From: Cribrihabitans marinus
GTDB lineage: Bacteria > Pseudomonadota > Alphaproteobacteria > Rhodobacterales > Rhodobacteraceae
DNA: 64,000 nt
Assembly: GCF_900109035.1 (NCBI RefSeq)
Contig: NZ_FNYD01000012.1
Coordinates: forward strand, 62,001 to 126,000
Direction of reading: 5' to 3'
The stretch's first letter is position 1, and every line of letters begins with the position of its first letter. This document shows positions 51,579 through 59,539 of this stretch, in pieces. The notes under the pieces were generated by a model that worked only from the letters and a program-made list of their open reading frames with translations, ran no database searches and was not told the DNA's origin. The translations under genes were made by a program, and so were the position numbers.

Positions 51579-52547
51579 TCAGGGGCCGTTTTCGGTTCCC
51601 GTACGCGCCCGGAAGATCGGCATCATCGAATGGTCGATCTGCTCGCCCTCCAGCGCCGTGCGCGGGTCGGCCACGTTCACGCCCGCGCGCGACCCCTGTT
51701 TCGGGGTCTCCAGCGGGCCCAGCGTGTGCAGATAGGCATCCGCGCCGCTGCTGCGGTCATAGACCGGGAAATCGGCGGCCCGGTCACGGAAGCTCTTGAG
51801 CACCTGCCCCAGCCCCTTGAGTCCCGCCTCGCGCTGGCGGCGCACCAGGTCCAGGTCGATCTCGATGGGGAACATGTCCTCCTGCCCCGCCGACTGGTGC
51901 AGCACCGTGGCGGCGGGATCGACCACCAGCGACCGCCCCGTGCCGCCCGCGCCCAGCCCGTTCACGTCGAACACGTAGCACTGGAACTGCGCCGCGGTGG
52001 CCCGCGCGATGGCGATCTCGGCATCGCGGTCGGTTGTGCCGGTCAGCACCGGGTGCAACAGCACCTCGACCCCCTGGCTGGTGAGCTGGCGGGTGGTTTC
52101 GGGGAACCAGATGTCATAGCAGATCGACAGGCCGAACCGGCCCACCTCGGGCACGTCGAAGACGCAGAACTCGGTGCCTGACGAGATTCCCGCTTCATAG
52201 GGCCTGAACGGGAACATCTTGGAGTATTTCCGCACGATCTCGCCCTGCGGGTCGATCACCACCGAGGTGTTCAGGATCCGCCCGTCGGGCATCTTCTCGA
52301 ACATCGAGCCGGGGATCAGCCAGATGCCGAAGCGCCGCGCGTCCTCCTGGAATTGCTCGATGGTCTCGTTGGGAAACGGCTGGGCATAGCGGTCCAGCGG
52401 GCCGAAGGGTGCCAGTTCGGAAAACAGCACCATCTGGGTCCAGGGAAATCGCGCCATCAGGATCTCGATCCGGTGGCGCATCGCCTCGACATTCGAATGC
52501 AGCGCCGCGACATGCATCTGCACGCCGGCAATCGCGAAAGGTGTCAT
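51579..52547 (-). CDS. Carbon-nitrogen hydrolase (nitrilase family)
   Basis: A 322-residue nitrilase-fold amidase with the full catalytic set: Glu44 in LFSELAPFG, Lys110 in YSKMFPF and Cys143 in GLSICYDIWFPE. ATG 52547 starts the conserved FAIAGVQMHV strand; GGAG lies upstream. The family hydrolyses amides or carbamoyl groups, for example N-carbamoylputrescine amidase in polyamine synthesis. First gene of the leftward nitrilase/decarboxylase/ATP-grasp/C45 run. Confidence 0.85.
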   Translation of the reverse strand: MTPFAIAGVQMHVAALHSNVEAMRHRIEILMARFPWTQMVLFSELAPFGPLDRYAQPFPNETIEQFQEDARRFGIWLIPGSMFEKMPDGRILNTSVVIDPQGEIVRKYSKMFPFRPYEAGISSGTEFCVFDVPEVGRFGLSICYDIWFPETTRQLTSQGVEVLLHPVLTGTTDRDAEIAIARATAAQFQCYVFDVNGLGAGGTGRSLVVDPAATVLHQSAGQEDMFPIEIDLDLVRRQREAGLKGLGQVLKSFRDRAADFPVYDRSSGADAYLHTLGPLETPKQGSRAGVNVADPRTALEGEQIDHSMMPIFRARTGTENGP

Positions 52548-53073
52548 CTGGTTCCGGACTCCACGGGGCCTGCCCCTGCCATCTGCTTGTTGATCCACCG
52601 CGCCACATGCGCGTCTGCCGAGCCTATGCGAGACTCCGGCGGTGATCCATAGCCTTTTGCGGATGCCCCGGTAAGCCGGAATCGCAGGGACGCGTTTTTA
52701 TTGTGCAGGTCATTGAAACCAGTGATGATCATGAGGGTTTCCGGGTAGAGCCGGTCAGCCGGGCCCGGGTTGTCACGACCGGATGCAGGCCCGACCCTCG
52801 ATCGAAAGCCTGGCCCGGGTCGTCCGGCCACGCCGCCTGCGCCGCCGCTCTTCTTGATTGCGCACGCCCTTGGCGCGGGCCGATCAACTCGGTCGCTTAC
52901 AGGCAGTGGTCGCCAAACGCATAGAATCATTGGGCGAACAGTGGCGGGAGTCGCAAGAAAACCCAATGCGGTCACGCACTTGCCCAAGCGGACCATGATC
53001 GCTCTGCGCCGCGCTTTCAGGTGCCTCGTCGTGTGATTTAAGCCTAATTTCAATAGCTTACGGCTTCACACAT

Positions 53074-53103
53074 TTGGAATGCCCGATTGAGGCTGTGTAT
53101 AAC
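53074..53103 (+). promoter_or_regulatory. Candidate repA promoter
   Basis: TTGGAA (53074-53079) and TATAAC (53098-53103) with an 18-bp spacer, in an AT-rich stretch 140 bp before repA. Confidence 0.45.
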
Positions 53104-53159
53104 TATTCCACTACATCTAGATTCTTCTTGCCGGACTCGGATGTTCGTGGCATTTCCAT

Positions 53160-53181
53160 TCTGACGGCAAACTGCGTCAGA
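53160..53181. promoter_or_regulatory. Inverted repeat upstream of repA, candidate RepA operator
   Basis: Arms TCTGACG (53160-53166) and CGTCAGA (53175-53181) are perfect and separated by 8 bp. A half-site CCGTCAGA follows at about 53193. Location between promoter and repA fits autorepression by RepA/RepB. Confidence 0.5.
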
Positions 53182-53242
53182 CGTGGTTCCGACCGTCAGA
53201 ACGATCAAGAGCCTTGGCAAAGGCCGGATGAGGCGACAGTAC

Positions 53243-54442
53243 ATGGATGATCGAAACACAGGCTTCGTGCAAGGTGTAGGTTCCTCCGACATCGGAGCGT
53301 TTGCGGACAACCTAGCCGAGTCGCTGGACCGGCAGATGAAGATCGCGTTCGAACCCGAAGAACGCAAATCGCTGCGGCGCTTCAGCTCGACCGAGGTTGC
53401 CGGCCTGTTGCGGGTCAGCACGTCCAACCTGCGCAACCGCCACAAGGACGGCAGCTTTCCCGAAGTTCATACCGACACGCGCGGTCACAGGTTCTATACC
53501 GCCGAAGAGATCGACGAGTTGCGCGACATCCTGGGCCGCACCGGCAAGAACGCCGACGCCTATCGCCCCGGACGTCGCGACGGCGACCGGCTCCAGGTCA
53601 TCTCGGTGGTCAACTTCAAGGGCGGGTCGTCCAAGACGACCGCGACGATCCACCTGGCGCAACGCTATGCCTTGCGCGGCTATCGCGTGCTTGTGCTGGA
53701 TCTTGATCCGCAGGCCAGCTTGACCACCTTCTTCGGCTTCCGGCCCGAGCTTGAATTCGCCGATGGCGGCACGATCTACGACGCCTTGCGATACAGTGAT
53801 CAGGTTCCCCTCTCGGAGGTCATTCAGAAGACCTATTTTCACAAGCTCGACATGGTTCCGGCCGGCCTGATGCTGTCGGAATACGAAACCGAGACGGCCA
53901 ACGCACTCACGCGTCGGGTGCAGCCGATTTTCGCGGAACGCCTCGCCCTGGCGCTGGAGGAAGTCGATGCCGACTATGACGTGGTTCTGATCGACTGCCC
54001 GCCGCAGCTGGGCTTTCTAACCTTGACGGCGCTGGCTGCATCCACGGGCCTTCTGGTCACTGTCGTTCCGGGCATGCTGGACATTGCCTCGATGAGCCAG
54101 TTCCTCAAGCTTGCGTCGGAGACCGTCAAGGCCGTCGAAGAGGCGATCGGGCGGTATGTCACCTGGGATTTCGTCAAGTTCCTGATCACGCGATACGAGC
54201 CTTCCGACGGGCCACAAACCCAGATGGCCGGGTATCTTCGATCCATTCTCGCGGGTCAGGTCATGACCGAACCCATGCTGAAGTCGACCGCCATCTCGGA
54301 TGCCGGCATGACGCAGCAGACGATCTACGAGGTTGATCCCGGCCAGCTTATCCGAAAGACGATCGATCGGGCGCTGACCAGCGTGAACAGCGTTGCCGAT
54401 GAGCTTGAGCAGACGATCCAGATGGCATGGGGGCGTCGCTGA
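53243..54442 (+). CDS. repA: repABC partition ATPase RepA
   Basis: A 399-residue ParA-type ATPase. ATG 53243 has GAGG upstream. Residues about 45-80 form a helix-turn-helix (SSTEVAGLLRVSTSNLRNR), as in RepA proteins that also repress their operon; the deviant Walker A KGGSSKTT starts at Lys126; Walker A' DLDPQAS and Walker B VLIDCPPQ follow. RepA moves RepB-bound plasmid copies apart at division. Stop and repB start overlap (TGATG). Confidence 0.95.
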   Translation: MDDRNTGFVQGVGSSDIGAFADNLAESLDRQMKIAFEPEERKSLRRFSSTEVAGLLRVSTSNLRNRHKDGSFPEVHTDTRGHRFYTAEEIDELRDILGRTGKNADAYRPGRRDGDRLQVISVVNFKGGSSKTTATIHLAQRYALRGYRVLVLDLDPQASLTTFFGFRPELEFADGGTIYDALRYSDQVPLSEVIQKTYFHKLDMVPAGLMLSEYETETANALTRRVQPIFAERLALALEEVDADYDVVLIDCPPQLGFLTLTALAASTGLLVTVVPGMLDIASMSQFLKLASETVKAVEEAIGRYVTWDFVKFLITRYEPSDGPQTQMAGYLRSILAGQVMTEPMLKSTAISDAGMTQQTIYEVDPGQLIRKTIDRALTSVNSVADELEQTIQMAWGRR

Positions 54443-55410
54443 TGGCCCGCAACATATTCAACCAGCCACCCAAGGACGACCGGGCGAGGGCAGCCCCCTC
54501 CCCTGCCCCGGCGGCGCCCGCGTCGATCGCTGGCTCTGTCGGTGGGCTGCGGGATTCTCTACGTGAGATTACCGCCAATTCGATCCGAGATATCGAGCCG
54601 GACCGGATCGACATGGACGGCCTGCGCGACCGCCTGGTGCTGGAGGACAGCAGCATCGACGAACTGGCCGACAGCATTCGCAGGCACGGTCAGCAGGTGC
54701 CTATCATGGTCCGCCCGTCGGACCAGCCGGACCGTTACCGCATCATCTATGGCCGTCGCAGGCTTGCCGCCATCCGAAAGATCGGCGGAACGGTCAAGGC
54801 CATCGTCCGCACGCTGGACGACGATGCCTCTTTGATTGCCCAGGGTCAGGAAAACAACCTCCGGCTTGACCCGTCATTCATCGAAAAAGCGCTGTTTATC
54901 AAAGAGATGCAGGAAGCCGGCTACAAGCCCGGCGTGATCCAGGATGCGTTGGGACTGACCCGGCAAGGGGTGTCGAACCACCGTGTCATCATCGAGCAGC
55001 TGCCCGATGAGCTTGTCCGGCTTATCGGGCCGGCGCATGGCGTCGGCCGTCGGCAATGGGGAGATCTGGCAGGGTTGGCCGAAAAGGCGCCGCTGGTGGA
55101 CATTGCGCGGGAGAGCGTTGCCGCCCTGCCCGACAACACGCCAAGCGCGGAGCGATTCCAGGCCGTATATGCGGCCTGCGCAAACCGCGCCCGCGGCGCC
55201 GCTCGACAAGACACCCGCCGTCAACCGCGCGTGGTCAAGGACGAGGCCGGCCGCCCCATCGCCACGCTGTCCAGCGACAGCAAATCGGTGGCCATCAAGC
55301 TTGCCCGCAAGGACAACCCGGAATTCGGCCAGTGGATCGAGGAGCGCGCGGAAGACGCGCTGAGGCAGCTCTTCGACCAATGGCGGAATGAGAGCGGCTC
55401 GGGGTCCTGA
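54442..55410 (+). CDS. repB: repABC partition DNA-binding protein RepB
   Basis: A 322-residue ParB-type protein started at ATG 54442 within the repA stop. It has the N-terminal ParB/nuclease-like domain (SIDELADSIRRHGQQVPIMVR, IIYGRRRLAAIRK, AQGQENNLRLD), the central helix-turn-helix (IQDALGLTRQGVSNHRVI), and a C-terminal dimerisation part. It binds parS palindromes, probably those at 56258, 56707 and 56808. Confidence 0.94.
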   Translation: MARNIFNQPPKDDRARAAPSPAPAAPASIAGSVGGLRDSLREITANSIRDIEPDRIDMDGLRDRLVLEDSSIDELADSIRRHGQQVPIMVRPSDQPDRYRIIYGRRRLAAIRKIGGTVKAIVRTLDDDASLIAQGQENNLRLDPSFIEKALFIKEMQEAGYKPGVIQDALGLTRQGVSNHRVIIEQLPDELVRLIGPAHGVGRRQWGDLAGLAEKAPLVDIARESVAALPDNTPSAERFQAVYAACANRARGAARQDTRRQPRVVKDEAGRPIATLSSDSKSVAIKLARKDNPEFGQWIEERAEDALRQLFDQWRNESGSGS

Positions 55411-55456
55411 CCCCGGCCATAACGAGAAACCCGAGCAGAGGAGAATAGCGAGGACC

Positions 55457-55512
55457 AAAAAGAAAAGAGCCCCCCAAGGTTTCCCCTGGAGAGCCCTCAT
55501 CATCTGATTAGC
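55457..55512 (-). ncRNA. repABC antisense counter-transcribed RNA
   Basis: In the repB-repC gap, the minus strand shows TTGACC (55547-55542) and TACATC (55524-55519) with a 17-bp spacer, then about 55 nt ending in a hairpin (CCAGGG/CCTTGG arms, plus-strand 55474-55479 and 55484-55489) and a T-rich tail (plus-strand AAAAAGAAAAG, 55457-55467). This is the usual place, orientation and size of the ctRNA that limits repC translation and sets incompatibility. Confidence 0.7.
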
Positions 55513-55649
55513 ACCTGTGATGTAGCAATCTCCGACAGAGCGGTCAAGAGTCACCGATTCGGTGGACCTGTTTTTTGTTGTCTTTTTTCGCGTTGATTGC
55601 GGAAAGGGATTGGGAAGCTGTGGGCCAGGACGGTCTTCGTTCAAAAATC

Positions 55650-56705
55650 ATGGCATTCACAAAGCTTTCCATCATGGACACCGGCAACGGTTCGGCCACT
55701 GGCACACCCACGCCCCCTGAACCCGACATCTGGACCATTTTCCGCGCCCTGCGGGACGCAAGGAGCACGTTCGGCTTGCGCCCCAGCCATGTCCAGACGC
55801 TACAGGCCATGCTCAGCTTTCTCAGGCCGGGGCACGGCGACACGGTGTTTGCATCCAATCACGAGATCTGCCGCCGCGTCGGCGGCATCGATGAGCGGAC
55901 GCTGCGCAGGCATATCGACCGCTTCGTGGACCTCGGTTTCATGGAACGGCACGACAGCCCAAATGGCAAACGCTATCGCGTGCGGTCATCGGATGGGCAT
56001 TGCATAAGCTATGGCCTGTCCCTCACCCCGTTTCTGGAGCGCGCGAGCGAACTGCTCGCCGCCGCGCAAGAAATGGAGAACGCGCGACGAGACCGCATCT
56101 TTCTTCGCAAGCAGATCTTGACACGGCTTGCCCGACTTGAGGAGGTCGACCCCCGGAACCCGTTCCCGAACGAAGCGCGAAAGGTCCTTCGACGGAAACT
56201 CACGATTGCGGAGTACCGGGCCTTGCTGTCCAAAACGGAAGCGGTATGCCAGGCCATGTCCACCGTGGTGGACACCCCGGAAACACGGAATCTGCCCGCC
56301 AATGACGGGCAAACTGTCCGGCACCATTCAAGGTCTGAAAAAGAACAAATAGACTCTGATAGCGGGCACAGTGCCGAATTGCCGGAACTACGAGCGCTGA
56401 CCTCAATCTGCCAGGAGGCAACATCCTTCACGACGAACGCTCTCGGAACCTGGTCGGATGTCGAGAACCATGCGCGGACCCTCGCTCCGATGATGGGCAT
56501 CCATTCAAGCAGCTTTGATCGGGCATTGAATAAGGCTGGTGCTCGGAAAGCTTCCTGCGCAATCTTCATCATGCTTCAACTCGGCAATCGCATCAGAGAC
56601 TTTGCCGCGTATTTCCACAGTATCACACTTGGACGCCGGGCATCGGAGTTCAACCCGGCGGCGCTGCTTGCCCGACTGTCCCAGGCCAATGGCGCTGCCG
56701 CATGA
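55650..56705 (+). CDS. repC: repABC replication initiator RepC
   Basis: A 351-residue RepC from ATG 55650 (55674 is a possible later start). The winged-helix N-terminal domain matches the family: IFRALRDARSTFGLRPSHVQ, VFASNHEICRRVGGIDERTLRRH (shortened), then HDSPNGKRYRVR. RepC binds the origin, which lies within its own gene in this plasmid type, and is rate-limiting for replication; the antisense RNA upstream controls it. The middle (about 225-260) is variable. A centromere-like palindrome lies inside the gene at 56258. Confidence 0.93.
   Translation: MAFTKLSIMDTGNGSATGTPTPPEPDIWTIFRALRDARSTFGLRPSHVQTLQAMLSFLRPGHGDTVFASNHEICRRVGGIDERTLRRHIDRFVDLGFMERHDSPNGKRYRVRSSDGHCISYGLSLTPFLERASELLAAAQEMENARRDRIFLRKQILTRLARLEEVDPRNPFPNEARKVLRRKLTIAEYRALLSKTEAVCQAMSTVVDTPETRNLPANDGQTVRHHSRSEKEQIDSDSGHSAELPELRALTSICQEATSFTTNALGTWSDVENHARTLAPMMGIHSSSFDRALNKAGARKASCAIFIMLQLGNRIRDFAAYFHSITLGRRASEFNPAALLARLSQANGAAA
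56258..56273. promoter_or_regulatory. parS-like palindrome, copy 1 (inside repC)
   Basis: GTCCACCGTGGTGGAC: identical to the two downstream copies except one central base. Embedded in the repC coding sequence. Confidence 0.55.
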
Positions 56706-56706
56706 C

Positions 56707-56722
56707 GTCCACCGCGGTGGAC
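56707..56722. promoter_or_regulatory. parS-like palindrome, copy 2
   Basis: GTCCACCGCGGTGGAC, a perfect 16-bp palindrome starting one base after the repC stop codon. RepB proteins bind such 16-bp palindromes as partition sites. Confidence 0.7.
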
Positions 56723-56807
56723 AGATTTGGGCCAGTGAAAATCACTCGCATGAGAGCCGGAAGAATGCCAATGCCTTTCGGAACAATCACCTGCCTTCTC
56801 GCAACAC

Positions 56808-56829
56808 GGTGTCCACCGCGGTGGACACC
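56808..56829. promoter_or_regulatory. parS-like palindrome, copy 3
   Basis: The same 16-bp core GTCCACCGCGGTGGAC at 56811-56826, here extended to a 22-bp perfect palindrome by GGT and ACC flanks. It lies 104 bp from copy 2. Confidence 0.7.
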
Positions 56830-56857
56830 TGCAGACTGGCGGAGTTCCGTCGCAAAC

Positions 56858-57814
56858 TTAGAGACCTGCGGCCTTTGTCAAGTTCACGCGAACCCTACTT
56901 TGGCGATGCTGAGACCGGCCGGGCGTTTCAGCCGACCTTGCCAGATCGGCGCGCAGGCTATGGCCCGAAAACAGGGCGAGCCTTTCGGACTCGGACAGAT
57001 CGCTTCGGATCCCGGATCTCAACATGGTCTGCTTGACCAGCCGGGCCACATGCTTGTCGGAAAGCCGGACTCCGAGCGCCCGCATTCCGTCACGGGACGT
57101 GCGCACAAAGACCGGGCCGGGCTCGATTCCGGCGAAGTGCAGCCATTGCTCGAGCACATGAACCGGGTAAGTCCAGTCGGGCGACCCGCGGCCGATCTCG
57201 ACCTCGCGCCAGCCAGTCCTGGCGTTGAGCGTCAGAACCGCGCCCGCCTCGAGGATCTCGATCCTGCTGCGGCCGCCGCCCGGTGTGTCATCCCTTCCGA
57301 CATCCAGCTGCACGACCTCGGACCGGCGCAGTCCGCTGGCATAGCCCAGCAGCAGGAGCGCTTGTTTCCGCGCCAGCGGTCGGGCGTTTTTTCGCTTGAT
57401 CCCGGCGAGTACCGAGGCAATGCGTGGGTCCTGTCGGTCCAGCGAATAGCCACGCTTCGCATAACTCCAAACCAAGCCCGACAGACGCCGGTCGATCGTG
57501 CTGACCGAGAGGACCGGAGAAGGAGCAGCAGGTGTAGCCAGATCGGTCAGGACGAGTGCGATCAGTCCGGGGGTCGGGGGCAGGGGCTCCGCTCTCTTCA
57601 GCCGGCACCAGCGTCAAAAATGTTTCCAGTCGGCCTTGTAGGATCGCAGCGTGTTCTCCGAGGCGGTTCTGACATGCCGCTCCAACGTGTCGGAGCCAGT
57701 TGCAGACCGGGGAAGGGCGACCTCGTTTTCGCCCGCGCCGCCGCCTATTGGGCAGTGGATCGTGGACTCCGATTTCGCGGGCTCCAAGGGCTGATTTTCG
57801 GGTGCGTCGACCAT
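56858..57814 (-). pseudogene. Broken tyrosine recombinase (plasmid integrase)
   Basis: Start near 57814; N-terminal SAM-like segment ENTLRSYKADWKHF, then an in-frame TGA (57614-57616), then the same frame continues: RWCRLKRAEPLPPTPGL, DRRLSGLVWSYAKRGY, the catalytic domain with LLLGYASGLRRSEVVQLDV (first Arg) and FSGHSLRADLA (His-x-x-Arg). After that the sequence jumps to RVRVNLTKAAGL; the LGH box and catalytic Tyr (about 25-30 residues) are missing. So there is one nonsense codon and one deletion. Intact relatives often sit beside repABC units. Confidence 0.8.
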
Positions 57815-57886
57815 GTCGCGCCGCCTATCCCGGATATGTCCGATAAGGTCATCTTATTGAACAAATCGCCCTACTGCAGAGCGTGG

Positions 57887-57914
57887 CTGTTTCCACACTA
57901 TGTTGTGGCAACAG
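57887..57914. repeat. 28-bp dif-like inverted repeat (11-6-11)
   Basis: Left arm CTGTTTCCACA (57887-57897), 6-bp centre CTATGT, right arm TGTGGCAACAG (57904-57914). The arms are inverted copies with one mismatch. Eleven-bp arms around a 6-bp crossover region are the geometry of Xer/dif-type core sites. It lies 73 bp upstream of the recombinase remnant. Confidence 0.5.
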
Positions 57915-57940
57915 GCGCCATAGACGGATAATCTTGTGGA

Positions 57941-58108
57941 ATGACCTGTGAACGGCCCAGCCCGACCGATGACCGAAAGATCCTACCGAAATTGCCCGCC
58001 TGGGTCACAGCTGGACGGTTGAAAACCCCCAATACCGTGGCCTTTCGGTCCGGGGCGGCGTTAGAGGTCCTCGACAGTCTGTTGTCCAGGGCAAGCCACG
58101 ATGATGTG
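57941..58108 (+). pseudogene. DUF1403 N-terminal remnant
   Basis: The frame from ATG 57941 encodes LPKLPAWVTAGR and VAFRSGAALEVLDSLLSR, which resembles the start of DUF1403 proteins (about 300 residues, unknown function, often near repABC in roseobacters; from memory). After about 55 residues similarity ends and the frame runs antisense into the rraA-like gene, so only a fragment remains. Confidence 0.5.
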
Positions 58109-58151
58109 ATGGCCGTTGACGTCGAATACGAGTATGCGAACGGACGACCGT

Positions 58152-58850
58152 TCAGGTCCGTGCCTTCTCGAACGCGCTCCAGGCCGCTTCGAAGGTGGCG
58201 AAGTCGAAGCCGGGCGCGCGGGCGGCGTCCAGCACGATCAGTTCCGTGTCCAGCAGCTTGCGGATCGCATCGCCCAACTCACCGACCAGTTCAGGCGGGA
58301 TCGCCAGCGCGCCGTGCCGGTCGGCATGGATCAGGTCGCCGGGATGCACGGTCAGGCCGAAGATGGTGACCGGCGTGTCGATCTCGCGCACATGCACGAA
58401 CCCGTGGCTGGGGCCAATCGACCCTGCAATCACCGGAAACCCCTCGGGCAGGTCGCCCAGGTCGCGCATCACCCCGTTGGTCAGCGCGCCGGCCAGGCCG
58501 AATCCCTTGTGGATCGTGGTGTTGATCTCACCCCAATAGGCGCCGATGGCATGGGCGCCGTCCAGGTCCTCGACGACGGCCAGGGCCGGGCGCGGACCCT
58601 CGGCCATGTAGCGGTAGTAATCCATCCGCCGCGCGCGGATCACCTCCGCCGGTTCGGTGGGCGGCGCCACCGCCGAGATCCGCGCGGTGCGGGCATAGCC
58701 CACGATCGCGCCGGCCCTTGGGTCCGAACTTTGAACGGCGCCGCGGGTGAACCGGTCGAAGCCGCGCTTGCCTTCGGCCACCTCGATCGCGTTGCAGACG
58801 GTGGGAGTGTCCACCGATTTCAGAAGAGTCAGCAGAGCGTCGTCCATCAT
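58152..58850 (-). CDS. RraA-family protein (HMG/CHA-aldolase-like)
   Basis: A 232-residue protein of the RraA/4-hydroxy-4-methyl-2-oxoglutarate aldolase family: DTPTVCNAIEVAEGKRG near the start, GEINTTIHKGFGLAGALTNGVMRDL in the middle (shortened here; the Arg-Asp pair of the active site is intact) and HPGDLIHADRHGALAIPPE. In catabolic operons these are aldolases or decarboxylases acting on 2-oxo-4-carboxy acids rather than RNase regulators. Its start overlaps the hydrolase gene by 4 bp. Confidence 0.8.
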   Translation of the reverse strand: MMDDALLTLLKSVDTPTVCNAIEVAEGKRGFDRFTRGAVQSSDPRAGAIVGYARTARISAVAPPTEPAEVIRARRMDYYRYMAEGPRPALAVVEDLDGAHAIGAYWGEINTTIHKGFGLAGALTNGVMRDLGDLPEGFPVIAGSIGPSHGFVHVREIDTPVTIFGLTVHPGDLIHADRHGALAIPPELVGELGDAIRKLLDTELIVLDAARAPGFDFATFEAAWSAFEKART

Positions 58851-59539
58851 TCCTCCAGCCAGCGGGCCAGTGCCGCCGTTGTTGCCTGCGGTTGCTCCAG
58901 CGTCGGCAGATGTGCCGCGCCGTCGATGATCTTCAGTGTCGACCCGGGGATCAGATCGTGCATCAATTCGTGCCTGTCGCGCGGACAGAGCCTGTCCTCG
59001 GCGCCCATCAGCACCAGCGTCGGCACCCGCACTGTGCGCAGGGCCTCGCAGCGGTCAGGCCGGTCGCGCAGGGCGCGGGACTGGCGCAGGAACACGTCGG
59101 CGCCCAGGTCCATCGCCATCTCAAGGCACAGATCCATGACGCGGGGCTTGTCGGGGCTGTCCATCAGGTAGTTGGGCTTCAACTCGTCGCGCATCACGTC
59201 GCGGAGGCCGCCTGCGCGCACCTTGTCCATCTGCGGGCCGCGTGCCGCCTGAACTGCGGGCAACTCGGCGCGCGGGTTGGTGTCGAGCAGGGCCAGCCGC
59301 TCGACCCGCTCAGGCGCGCGGGCCATGATCTCCATCGCCACGATGCCGCCCATCGACAGGCCGGCCAGCGCAAAGCGGGGCGGGGCATGGTCCAGTACCG
59401 CCTGGGCCAGCGCCGCGGTGCTGTCATGCTCGGTGATCGGCGCCAGGTGGACCGCCCGGTGCTGCCCCAGCACCGCGACCTGCGGCGCGAAGAGGCGCCC
59501 GTCGCACATCATTCCCGGCAGCAGGACAAGCGGTGTCAC
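58847..59539 (-). CDS. Alpha/beta hydrolase
   Basis: A 230-residue alpha/beta-hydrolase. GTG 59539 starts the conserved PLVLLPGMMCDGRLF strand and oxyanion region; it overlaps the upstream stop by 4 bp (GTGA). Nucleophile Ser in LAGLSMGGIVAMEI, acid Asp in LMGAEDRLCP and His in DGAAHLPTLEQP complete the triad. It likely cleaves an ester or C-C bond of the operon's substrate. Translationally coupled on both sides. Confidence 0.83.
   Translation of the reverse strand: MTPLVLLPGMMCDGRLFAPQVAVLGQHRAVHLAPITEHDSTAALAQAVLDHAPPRFALAGLSMGGIVAMEIMARAPERVERLALLDTNPRAELPAVQAARGPQMDKVRAGGLRDVMRDELKPNYLMDSPDKPRVMDLCLEMAMDLGADVFLRQSRALRDRPDRCEALRTVRVPTLVLMGAEDRLCPRDRHELMHDLIPGSTLKIIDGAAHLPTLEQPQATTAALARWLEE

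Larger units (their letters stand above)
52548..53242 (+). promoter_or_regulatory. Long control region upstream of repA
   Basis: About 700 bp with no convincing gene. The left part is GC-rich, with self-complementary CCCGGG-type stretches near 52770-52830; the right part (53030-53130) is the most AT-rich in the area and contains the candidate repA promoter (53074-53103) and an inverted repeat (53160-53181). In repABC replicons such regions hold autoregulation sites for RepA/RepB. A nitrilase promoter must also lie at its left end. Confidence 0.5.

Noticed and set aside
47223-52181. 1652-residue plus-strand open frame
   Set aside because: Antisense to the ATP-grasp and decarboxylase-like genes, which have intact catalytic motifs.
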